Shown here piece by piece: positions 7,252-13,923 of a DNA stretch of 19,666 nt (position 1 is the first letter of the stretch; each line of letters begins with the position of its first letter). Position numbers and translations under genes: made by a program. This DNA comes from CANKHJ01 sp035556495 (lineage in GTDB: Bacteria; Pseudomonadota; Alphaproteobacteria; Rhizobiales; Xanthobacteraceae): positions 1-19,666 of the forward strand of contig DATMEW010000110.1 in NCBI GenBank assembly GCA_035556495.1, read 5' to 3'. The notes under the pieces were generated by a model that saw nothing but the letters and a program-made list of their open reading frames with translations, was not told where the DNA came from and searched no databases.

Positions 7252-8190
7252 TCAGGCGCGCACTTCCTGCCGCTGGAACACGACATAGCCGATCACGAAC
7301 AGCACGATGGCGCCCGCCACGAGACCGACGATCTGCGGCCAGGCGATCATCAGGCTTTCGACCACTGGCAACGGCGAGCCGGGAATCGCGCCCTGCATCT
7401 GGCTCAGGAAGATCGGCCCCAGCGACCGGGTCGCGGGATTGAGCACTGCGGCGATCACTTCGCCATACAGCGTGCCGGGCGACAGCCGCGCCAGCGCCTG
7501 CGCCACCGTGATCTGGGTCGCCTGATCCGCCCCTGCCGTGACTGCGCCGGCGATGAAGGTCGCCAGCGCCGGCCAGATCGCCGTCAGGAACAGCCACAGG
7601 CCGAGCGAGAACAGCGCCGCCGTGGCGGCCGACTTGAAGACGATCGAGAACAGCATCGCCAGCGCCAGCCAGACGCCGACATAAGCGATGGTGACGAGCA
7701 GGAAGATGAAGGCCCGCAGCATCTCCTCCGCATTGGGCGGAATGCCGAGCAGCAGGAGGCCGAGGCCGATCACCAGCAGCCACATGGCGAGGAGGCTGAT
7801 CGACAGCGTCACCACCCCGGCGATGAACTTGCCGAACAGCAGCGCGTCCCGATAGATCGGCTGCGACAGGATGCGCGACATGGTGCGGCGGTTATATTCG
7901 CCGTTGACCGCATCGAAGCCGAGGCCGATGGCCATCAGCGGCACCAGGAAGGCGAGGAACGAGACGAAGGACGGCAGCGGCTCCCGCGCCGTGGTGAACA
8001 GCCGCAGATAAAGGAACAGATCCTCCGCCGTGGTGTCGCGCACCTGCTGGATCGCGCCATAGAGCGCCGCGATGGCGGTGAGCACGACCAGCCATTCCAG
8101 CACGCGCATGCGCGCGCTGGTCAGGTGGTCCGACAGTTCCTTGAGGACGACGACGCCGAGCCCCTGGAGGGCCGAACCTTCACGCCGCAT
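7252..8190 (-). CDS. ABC-2 type transporter permease
   Basis: 312 residues from the ATG at 8190. Six hydrophobic segments are visible, with a large extracytoplasmic loop after the first. GEYNRRTMSRILSQPIYRD followed by GK is the cytoplasmic element typical of NosY/ABC-2 permeases. The start has a GGGGGAG ribosome site and overlaps the ATPase stop codon by 11 nt, so it is translationally coupled to it. Longer in-frame starts up to 8289 would lie inside the ATPase gene and encode non-conserved arginine-rich sequence. With the ATPase and the NEW3 protein it forms an export-type or envelope-acting ABC complex. The substrate is unknown. Confidence 0.9.
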   Translation of the reverse strand: MRREGSALQGLGVVVLKELSDHLTSARMRVLEWLVVLTAIAALYGAIQQVRDTTAEDLFLYLRLFTTAREPLPSFVSFLAFLVPLMAIGLGFDAVNGEYNRRTMSRILSQPIYRDALLFGKFIAGVVTLSISLLAMWLLVIGLGLLLLGIPPNAEEMLRAFIFLLVTIAYVGVWLALAMLFSIVFKSAATAALFSLGLWLFLTAIWPALATFIAGAVTAGADQATQITVAQALARLSPGTLYGEVIAAVLNPATRSLGPIFLSQMQGAIPGSPLPVVESLMIAWPQIVGLVAGAIVLFVIGYVVFQRQEVRA

Positions 8191-9139
8191 TGCGCTCTCC
8201 CCCGCCGCCGGCGGTCTCGAAATATCTGGTGTAGATCGCTTCGAGGCTCGGCGCCTCGACCGACAGCGTATAGAGCTTTGCGCCCGCATGGACGACGGCC
8301 GCAGCCGCTTCTGGCCGCACGTCCCGGTCCGCCCGCAGCCGGAACCGGCCGGGGCCGGTCTGCTCGATGCCGCTGACGCCGGGGATCAGCGCCAGCCGCT
8401 CCTGCAACTGGCCGCCCTCCGCCTCGATATCGACGTTGAAACCGCCGCCGAGAATCTGCCGGCCGAGCTCGGGCACCGTGCCCATCAGCGCGATATTGCC
8501 GGAGTGGAACAGCGCCACCCGGTCGCAGATGACCTGCACCCGGTCCAGCAGATGGGACGACAGCATGACGGCGACGCCCTCCCGCTTCAGCGTCTTGATC
8601 ATCTCAAGCAGCTCCACGGTCGCCTGCGGATCGAGGCCGGAAGTCGGCTCGTCGAGAATGGCGAGGCGGACCTTCTTCATCAGGATTTCCGCAAGACCGA
8701 GCCGCTGGCGCATGCCGCGCGAGAAGGCGGACACGCGCTTGGTGCCGACCTCGCCCAGCCCGACACGCTCCAGCGCGGCGGCGATGCGCGCCTCACGCTC
8801 CGCCGGCGGCAGGCCGATCAGCCGCGCGGTGTAGCGCAGGTTCTCTGCCGCGCTGAGGTGGTCGTAGAAACCCACCGTGTCCGGCAGATAACCGACGAGG
8901 CGCTTGACGGAGAGCGGCTCGCGCACGGGATCGAAACCGACCACGCGCGCCTCGCCGTCCGAAATGTCGGTCAGGCCGAGGAGCATCAGGATCGTCGTGG
9001 TCTTGCCGGCCCCGTTGGGGCCGAGCAGGCCGAAGATCTCGCCCGGCTGCACCGAGAAGGTGATGCCCTTGACGACCGTGACTCCGCCATAGCGTTTCGT
9101 CAGGTCGTGGACATCGATGACCGGGGATGCCGCCGTCAT
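8180..9139 (-). CDS. ABC transporter ATP-binding protein
   Basis: 319 residues from the ATG at 9139. The nucleotide-binding domain is complete: Walker A GPNGAGKT at 40-47, a signature of the form SRGMRQR at 140-146, Walker B LAILDEP at 159-165 and the switch histidine 196 in SSHLLD. A C-terminal extension (about 230-319) is of the kind seen in CcmA/NosF-like ATPases that drive ABC-2 permeases. The start overlaps the stop of the NEW3 gene as ATGA. An upstream in-frame start at 9217 would lie inside that gene and adds only Arg-rich sequence. It powers the permease encoded directly downstream. Confidence 0.95.
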   Translation of the reverse strand: MTAASPVIDVHDLTKRYGGVTVVKGITFSVQPGEIFGLLGPNGAGKTTTILMLLGLTDISDGEARVVGFDPVREPLSVKRLVGYLPDTVGFYDHLSAAENLRYTARLIGLPPAEREARIAAALERVGLGEVGTKRVSAFSRGMRQRLGLAEILMKKVRLAILDEPTSGLDPQATVELLEMIKTLKREGVAVMLSSHLLDRVQVICDRVALFHSGNIALMGTVPELGRQILGGGFNVDIEAEGGQLQERLALIPGVSGIEQTGPGRFRLRADRDVRPEAAAAVVHAGAKLYTLSVEAPSLEAIYTRYFETAGGGGERNAA

Positions 9140-10341
9140 CGGCGGCCGAACCGGGCAACGGCGCCAAGCATCACCAGCAGCGCGATTCCGATGATGGCCG
9201 CGCCGACGATGCCCCACATCGTGGAGGTGGTCACGGTGATGCGGAAATTGGCCGAGGCATTCTCGCCGCGGGAGGCGGCGCGAAGCGACGTGACATAGTC
9301 TCCCGCGATGGCCTTGCTGGTCGGCGTGACGAGCGCCTGCACCTCGCGGGACTCGCCCGGCGCGATGGCGTCGATGGTCTTGGGCTCGAAGGTCACGGTC
9401 CAGCCGCCGGGGCCGGAGCCGGTCAGCTCGATCTGCTCGGCCGGCGCTGTGCCGGTGTTCAGCACGACGACCGGAATGGAGGTCTGCTCGCCGGCGGTGG
9501 CCCGCGCGCTGACGAGGCCCTCGCGGCCCGACACGGTCAGGCTCGGCTGGCCGGTGATGTCGAGGCCCAGCTTGGTCTCGGCTTTGGCATCCTCGGCCGA
9601 CACCCGCGCGACGATCTCATACTTGCCGGCGCTGACGCTGTTCGGCGGCCGGATCTTGAGCTTCACATCCTTGGACTGGCCGGGGTCGAGCGGCAGGGCG
9701 TTCAGTTCCTGCGTGCCGTACATCTCCGTGAAGCTGGCGTCGAAATTCTGCGGCGCCTGCGCGGCGAGGCCGACCAGCACCTTGCGGCCGCTGTCGTTCT
9801 TGACGGCAAGCTGATACTCGAAGGTCGCGCGGGAATTGCCGCGCAGCTCCGGCAACGTCGGCTGCACCGTGAGCTTGGCCGGCAGTTCCTTGGCCAGCGA
9901 CACCGCCAGCGGCAGCGTCGCGGTGGTGGTGTCGCCCTTGGCGGTAACGGTCAGGTTGCTGGTCGCGATTGCCGCATCCTTCGGCACGTCGATGCGCAGG
10001 TCGAGCGACACGCTGGCGTTGGCGGCCGGCAGCGCCGCGGCCACCGGCTGGCCGTTGCCCAGCAATGTCGCGGTCCAGCCCTGCGGCAGCCCCTGAATCG
10101 TCAGCGCGAGGCGCTCCGGCGGCAGGCCGTAATTCTGGATGCGCAGCGGAACGGTGGCCGTGGTGCCCGGCTGCACGGTGACAGCGGGATAGTCGGTCAG
10201 CAGGTAGAGCCCTTTCACGCCGCTGGTGGCGCTGCCGTTAGCCGCGCTGCCGTTAGCCGCGTCCTGCGCGACGGCAGGTGGCGCGATCCCAGGTGCTGCG
10301 AAAGCGAGTGCGGCCGCCATGGCCAAAAACCTGAAGCGCAT
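9136..10341 (-). CDS. NEW3-domain exported protein, ABC transporter-associated
   Basis: 401 residues. A signal peptide (1-26, AVAQ) precedes several Ig-like beta-sandwich repeats rich in Val, Thr and Pro, each with a Pro-Gly turn (VQPGTT, LDPGQS, IAPGES). This matches the NEW3 (alpha-galactosidase-associated, COG1470) class. A single membrane helix (about 373-394) and a short Arg-containing tail anchor the C-terminus, so the bulk is periplasmic. It is the first gene of a three-gene overlapping operon with ATPase and permease, an order that parallels nosD-nosF-nosY, where the exported protein works with the ABC pair. It may bind the exported substrate or carbohydrate; that is inference. A 15-bp tandem repeat encodes AANGS twice just after the signal peptide. 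Confidence 0.85.
   Translation of the reverse strand: MRFRFLAMAAALAFAAPGIAPPAVAQDAANGSAANGSATSGVKGLYLLTDYPAVTVQPGTTATVPLRIQNYGLPPERLALTIQGLPQGWTATLLGNGQPVAAALPAANASVSLDLRIDVPKDAAIATSNLTVTAKGDTTTATLPLAVSLAKELPAKLTVQPTLPELRGNSRATFEYQLAVKNDSGRKVLVGLAAQAPQNFDASFTEMYGTQELNALPLDPGQSKDVKLKIRPPNSVSAGKYEIVARVSAEDAKAETKLGLDITGQPSLTVSGREGLVSARATAGEQTSIPVVVLNTGTAPAEQIELTGSGPGGWTVTFEPKTIDAIAPGESREVQALVTPTSKAIAGDYVTSLRAASRGENASANFRITVTTSTMWGIVGAAIIGIALLVMLGAVARFGRR
10229..10258. repeat. 15-bp tandem duplication in the NEW3 gene
   Basis: Two exact copies of a 15-bp unit, GCGCTGCCGTTAGCC, at 10229-10243 and 10244-10258. In the minus-strand frame they give a repeated AANGS segment directly after the signal peptide, so the length of this linker can vary without frameshift. 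Confidence 0.8.
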
Positions 10342-10526
10342 AGTTACTCCCGTCCAGAACGTGATTCGTTGTTTTGATCCCGAGACGCCGCTATCCGGCG
10401 GCAGAACCCGTCAGCCGCCGCGAAGCGGAGCAAAATCGGTGTCGAAATATGGCGTTTTTGTGCCGGAGGATGCGGCACACATTCGCATCGGCGCGCCGGT
10501 CCCGATCCCCCTCATGTTTTCCCCAA

Positions 10527-10552
10527 GGAACTTCCGCCGTCATCGCGACGTT
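10527..10552 (+). promoter_or_regulatory. EcfG (general stress sigma factor) promoter of the csbD gene
   Basis: GGAAC at 10527-10531 and CGTT at 10549-10552 are separated by exactly 17 bp, a perfect match to the alphaproteobacterial EcfG/RpoE2/SigT consensus. Transcription would start near 10560, about 20 nt before the csbD ATG. CsbD-family genes are recurrent members of this regulon, so promoter and gene support each other. Confidence 0.8.
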
Positions 10553-10581
10553 GACGATTCACCAGAACGGAGAACCATATA

Positions 10582-10755
10582 ATGGATAAGGACCGTATCA
10601 AAGGCTCGTTGGAACAGGCCAAGGGCAAGGTCAAGGAAGTCGCGGGCAAGGCGACCGGCGATTCCAAGCTCGAAGCCGAAGGCAAGGCCGATCAGGTGGC
10701 GGGCAAGGTGCAGAACGCCGTGGGCGGTATCAAGGACTCCCTGCGCGGCGACTGA
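10582..10755 (+). CDS. CsbD family stress-response protein
   Basis: 57 residues beginning MDKDRIKGSLEQAKGKVKE, followed by AGKATGD, an EAEGKADQVAGK segment and a KDSLRGD end, which is the standard CsbD-like pattern. The family is small, very hydrophilic, Lys/Gly-rich and probably disordered or helical, and is induced by general stress in many bacteria; its molecular role is unknown. The ATG at 10582 is preceded by GGAG at 10569-10572 with a nine-base spacer. A perfect EcfG promoter lies 30-55 bp upstream and a terminator follows, so the gene is a stand-alone member of the stress regulon. Confidence 0.95.
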   Translation: MDKDRIKGSLEQAKGKVKEVAGKATGDSKLEAEGKADQVAGKVQNAVGGIKDSLRGD

Positions 10756-10797
10756 TAGTCGCATGGCGACCTGGTCTGGCCTGAACCTCCAGACGAG

Positions 10798-10827
10798 ACG
10801 CCCGGCGGAAACGCCGGGTGTTTTCGT
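10798..10827 (+). terminator. Rho-independent terminator of csbD
   Basis: A stem of about 10 bp (10798-10807 with 10812-10821, one G-U pair) and a GAAA tetraloop are followed by TTTTCGTT. It separates csbD from the convergent glutathione S-transferase gene. Confidence 0.8.
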
Positions 10828-10871
10828 TCGAGGGCTTGCTCCGGTTTGAAGAACTGCGCGCGCCCTTCCCG

Positions 10872-11564
10872 TCAGGACGGTAGCCGCGGCACCTGCGGCC
10901 AGTCCGGCTCGTTGTTCGGCATCACCCAGCTTTCCGTCAGCGCGGCTGCGCGCCAGCGCCGCCACGCCACGGTGGCGCGGATGGCGTCCATATAGGCGCG
11001 CGCGTCCGGGCTCACGGCGACGCCATAGGTCTCGAACCGCGAAACGATGGGTGCGAACATCGCATCCGCATTGGTGAAGGCCCCGAACAGGAACGGCCCG
11101 CCTTCACCGAAACGGCGGCGGCAATCGGACCATATCTCCTGAATGCGGCTCGCATTGGCCTGCGCTTCGGCCGACAGAGCCGCCGCATACGGCGGATGCC
11201 ACATATTCATCGGGCATTCCCGGCGAAGCGGTAGAAAGCCCGCGTGCATCTCGTTGGCCACGACGCGCGCCACGGCCCGGACGGCGGGATCGCGCGGCCA
11301 TAACCCGGCTTCGGGATGGCGCTCGGCCAGATATTCCAGGATGGCCAGAGACTCCCACACAGACACCGGACCGTCGATCAGGATCGGCACTTTTCCCGCC
11401 GGCGAATGCGCCCGGATGCGCTCGGCGCTGCCGGGCTCATAGAGCGGGATCACGATGTCCTCGAACGGAATGCCCGCCATGGTCAGCGCGAACCACGGCC
11501 GCATCGACCAGGACGAATAGTTCTTGTTTCCGATTACAAGGATCAAGGGGTGGGTCAAAGTCAT
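10872..11564 (-). CDS. Glutathione S-transferase family protein
   Basis: 230 residues from the ATG at 11564. The N-terminal thioredoxin-like domain (about 8-85) contains NKNYSSWSMRPW, where a serine is the likely glutathione-activating residue. The cis-proline site SPAGKVPILID and the gamma-glutamyl-binding ES in WESLAILEYLAER are also present. An all-helical C-terminal domain follows. Such enzymes join glutathione to electrophiles or reduce disulphides in the cytoplasm; the actual substrate cannot be read from sequence. Upstream in-frame codons to 11633 encode sequence without family similarity, so the shorter start is chosen. The gene is monocistronic between the convergent csbD gene and the divergent DUF599 gene. 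Confidence 0.9.
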   Translation of the reverse strand: MTLTHPLILVIGNKNYSSWSMRPWFALTMAGIPFEDIVIPLYEPGSAERIRAHSPAGKVPILIDGPVSVWESLAILEYLAERHPEAGLWPRDPAVRAVARVVANEMHAGFLPLRRECPMNMWHPPYAAALSAEAQANASRIQEIWSDCRRRFGEGGPFLFGAFTNADAMFAPIVSRFETYGVAVSPDARAYMDAIRATVAWRRWRAAALTESWVMPNNEPDWPQVPRLPS

Positions 11565-11668
11565 CGCATTCCGCTCCGCGCCGACAATGTCATTCCACAG
11601 CGCAGCGTCAAGCCGATTGCGTTGCCGGGACAAGCGGTGGCAGCTTGCAGGCCTTGGGAGAGTCGACG

Positions 11669-12388
11669 ATGTTTTTCCTGTCCTCGCTGGACCTGCTGGC
11701 GCTGCTGGTTTTCATCACGGCCTGGTGCGCCTATGCCGCCGCGCTGGAGCTGTCCGGGGCCGGCCGGCAGAGCCTGAATGCGCGCATGGATCGATATCGC
11801 GGCGTCTGGATGGAGCGCATGCTCGCGCGCGACATGCGGATGACCGACATGCAGATCATGACGTCGCTTCAGAACGGCACGGCATTCTTCGCCTCCACCT
11901 CGCTGATCGCCATCGGCGGCGCGATCAGCATGATCCGCGCCACGGACGAGGTGGTTTCGCTGTTGTCCTCCCTGCCCTTTGTCGCACCGGCATCCCGTAT
12001 CGTGTGGGAGATCAAGGTGATCGGGCTGGTCGTGATCTTCGTCTATGCTTTCTTCAAATTCGCCTGGGCCTACCGGCTTTATAACTATGTCGCCATCATG
12101 CTGGGCGCGACGCCTTTCGCGTCCGAGAAAGACGGCGAAGAGGCCCAGGCCCATATCCGCCGCACCACCGGGCTGTTCGCGAGCGCGGGCCGGCACTTCA
12201 ACCGGGGCCAGCGCGCCTTTTTCTTCGCGCTCGGCTATCTCGGCTGGTTCATCGGGCCGGTCGTCCTGATCATTTCCACGATCGCGGTACTTATCGTGAT
12301 GTGGCGGCGACAGTTCGTCTCCGATTCCCTGCGTGCGGTCGCCGATCATGAGCCGCCCTCGCCTCCCCGGGCCGGAGGCGCGCCATGA
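11669..12388 (+). CDS. DUF599 family membrane protein
   Basis: 239 residues with four membrane segments (about 5-25, 71-90, 114-135 and 187-212). Conserved family features are the WCAYA segment in the first helix, the LQNGTAFFASTSLIAIGG segment, FFKFAWAYRLYNY and a FNRGQRAFFFALGYLGWF segment. GGAG at 11657-11660 lies eight bases before the ATG at 11669. The family has no established function. Its stop codon overlaps the start of the next gene (ATGA), so it is translationally coupled to the DUF3253 protein. Confidence 0.87.
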   Translation: MFFLSSLDLLALLVFITAWCAYAAALELSGAGRQSLNARMDRYRGVWMERMLARDMRMTDMQIMTSLQNGTAFFASTSLIAIGGAISMIRATDEVVSLLSSLPFVAPASRIVWEIKVIGLVVIFVYAFFKFAWAYRLYNYVAIMLGATPFASEKDGEEAQAHIRRTTGLFASAGRHFNRGQRAFFFALGYLGWFIGPVVLIISTIAVLIVMWRRQFVSDSLRAVADHEPPSPPRAGGAP

Positions 12389-12651
12389 CCGCCGACCCCG
12401 CCGCCATCGAGGAAGCGCTCCTGCGCCTCGTCCGGGCGCGCGGCACGGACAAGACCATCTCTCCATCCGATGTGGCGCGGGACCTCGGCGGCCCGCATCC
12501 CGACGGCTGGGGACCGCTGATGCAGCCGATCCGGCGCGTCGCCATCGCCCTGGCGATGGACGGGCGCATCGTCATCCTGCGCAAAGGCAAGCCGGCCGCC
12601 CCCCGGGATTTCAAGGGCATCTACCGGATCGGCCTGCCCGGCCAGGACTGA
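12385..12651 (+). CDS. DUF3253 family protein
   Basis: 88 residues. The sequence SPSDVARDLGG, then WGPLMQPIRRVAIALAMDG and RIVILRKGK, ending FKGIYRIGLP, matches DUF3253, predicted to be a small winged-helix fold. That fold suggests nucleic-acid binding, but no target is known. It starts within the stop codon of the DUF599 gene (ATGA), so the two products are probably made in a fixed ratio. Length is normal for the family. Confidence 0.85.
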   Translation: MTADPAAIEEALLRLVRARGTDKTISPSDVARDLGGPHPDGWGPLMQPIRRVAIALAMDGRIVILRKGKPAAPRDFKGIYRIGLPGQD

Positions 12652-12654
12652 ACA

Positions 12655-12670
12655 GCGGGGCCGGCCCCGC
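12655..12670. terminator. Possible bidirectional hairpin between convergent genes
   Basis: A perfect 16-bp GC palindrome (GCGGGGCC and its complement) sits in the 31-bp gap between the DUF3253 and ydcF-like genes. It can form a 6-bp stem with a 4-nt loop, but no T-tract follows on either strand, so terminator function is uncertain. Confidence 0.35.
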
Positions 12671-12682
12671 AGGCGGCGCGTC

Positions 12683-13486
12683 TCATTCCGGCGCGGGGAA
12701 CAGAGCGCCAGTGCGCCCGGAAAGCCGATACGCGATAAGGCCGCGCCATTCGTGAGATGCGAGATCGACCCGCGTGAGACCGCCTGCCACCGACCATGAC
12801 GGTTCGTAGTTCATGCGGCCGCCGTCCGTGCGCCAGTCCACCGGACACGGCAGCACCGCAAAGCCGGCCTGACGGAAAGCGCCGACCGCGCGCGGCATAT
12901 GTGCCGCGGAGGTGACCAGCAGCCAGGTCTCGTCCGGTGTCTCGTCGGCTTTCGGTTCGACAAGACGCCGGGTGAAAACCGCATTCTCCGCCGTCGTCCG
13001 GGAGGCGCTTTCCAGTACGATCCGCTCGCGGGGAATGCCGAAGCTGAGCAGCACCGGTAGCGCCGCCTCGGCCTCGGGCAAGCCTCCCGCCAACCCGCCG
13101 CTCCCGCCCGTGAAAACGATGGCGGCATCGGGATAGCGCCGATGCAGGGCCGCGAGATAGGTCAGCCGCTCGGCCGCATCGTTCAGGATCGGCTGACCGC
13201 GCCGGAGGCTTCGCTCGGGGTCGATCATGCCGCCCAGCACAACCACGCCGGTGACGCGCTCCGGCAACTCACAGGCCGGAAACCGGCTCTCCAGATGGCC
13301 GAGAAGCAACGTGCCCAGCGGCGAAAATCCGCAGACGGCCAGCAGCACGAGACTACCTGCCATCAGGCCCCGTCCGAGGCGCGCATGGCGCGTCACGGCC
13401 AGCACCGCGCCCGCAAGCCCCACCAGCAGGAGGAAATTCGAGGGGACCGTGAGGATGCCCAGAATCTTGGACGCGTAGAAGAACAT
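12683..13486 (-). CDS. YdcF/DUF218 family envelope protein
   Basis: 267 residues. Two N-terminal membrane helices (about 11-30 and 40-60) are followed by a DUF218 domain: VVVLGG at about 85-90, IVFTGGSGG, ESASRTTAENA and TSAAHMPRA. This is the layout of ElyC/YdcF and SanA proteins, linked in enterobacteria to peptidoglycan or envelope precursor metabolism and vancomycin-type envelope stress. Here the domain probably faces the periplasm. It lies 62 bp downstream of the XRE regulator on the same strand and may be the last gene of that unit. Family assignment is firm; the biochemical reaction is not known. Confidence 0.9.
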   Translation of the reverse strand: MFFYASKILGILTVPSNFLLLVGLAGAVLAVTRHARLGRGLMAGSLVLLAVCGFSPLGTLLLGHLESRFPACELPERVTGVVVLGGMIDPERSLRRGQPILNDAAERLTYLAALHRRYPDAAIVFTGGSGGLAGGLPEAEAALPVLLSFGIPRERIVLESASRTTAENAVFTRRLVEPKADETPDETWLLVTSAAHMPRAVGAFRQAGFAVLPCPVDWRTDGGRMNYEPSWSVAGGLTRVDLASHEWRGLIAYRLSGRTGALFPAPE

Positions 13487-13548
13487 CGCAGGTCCGCCAG
13501 GCGGCTGTCACGCTCCGCGAAAGTCCGGCGCAGCCAGCCGCCGCCGCG

Positions 13549-13923
13549 TCATTTCCCGCCGCCCGCCGCTCCCTGCTTCGCGCCAAGAATGGAGAAAGCG
13601 ATATCCGGGGCGGTCTCGATCAGCTTGAGCAGCGCCCGCGCCGGCCCGCGCGGGGCCCGCTTGCCCTGCTCCCAATTCCGCACGGTTTCCAGCGGCACGC
13701 CGATACTGTCCGCGAATTCGGACTGGGTCAGCCGCGCGGCGGCGCGGATGCGTTTGGCATAGGCCGCGTCGCCCTGTGTGTCGCGCCCCGGCCGCGCGGG
13801 AAGGCGCGCTGCGGCGGTGATGTCGCGCTCGCGCCCGTCGGCCGTCAGTTCCACGACCCGCCCATCGGCCTTCAGGCGCACGCGCATCAACGGCCGGTCA
13901 GCCTTCACGGATGCTGTTGTCAT
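13549..13923 (-). CDS. XRE-family helix-turn-helix regulator
   Basis: 124 residues. The C-terminal half carries a Cro/CI-type helix-turn-helix (about 55-105), with RLTQSEFADSIGVPLETVRNWE and GKRAPRGPARALLKLIE, resembling HigA/MqsA antitoxin-type regulators. The N-terminal half (about 10-45) is a short basic segment without recognised domain. The ATG at 13921-13923 directly abuts the TGA of the EAL gene with no intervening base, and its AGGAGA ribosome site lies inside that gene seven bases away, so expression is tied to the phosphodiesterase. No toxin gene is adjacent, so it is probably a transcription regulator and not half of a toxin-antitoxin pair. Confidence 0.87.
   Translation of the reverse strand: MTTASVKADRPLMRVRLKADGRVVELTADGRERDITAAARLPARPGRDTQGDAAYAKRIRAAARLTQSEFADSIGVPLETVRNWEQGKRAPRGPARALLKLIETAPDIAFSILGAKQGAAGGGK

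Noticed and set aside
7219..9298. Two long plus-strand frames antisense to the ABC genes
   Set aside because: Low-complexity shadows (Gln/Arg/His-rich) of well-supported transporter genes.
13549..13923. Antitoxin of a toxin-antitoxin pair
   Set aside because: The helix-turn-helix resembles HigA/MqsA-type proteins, but neither neighbour is a toxin; one is an EAL protein and the other a YdcF-like protein.
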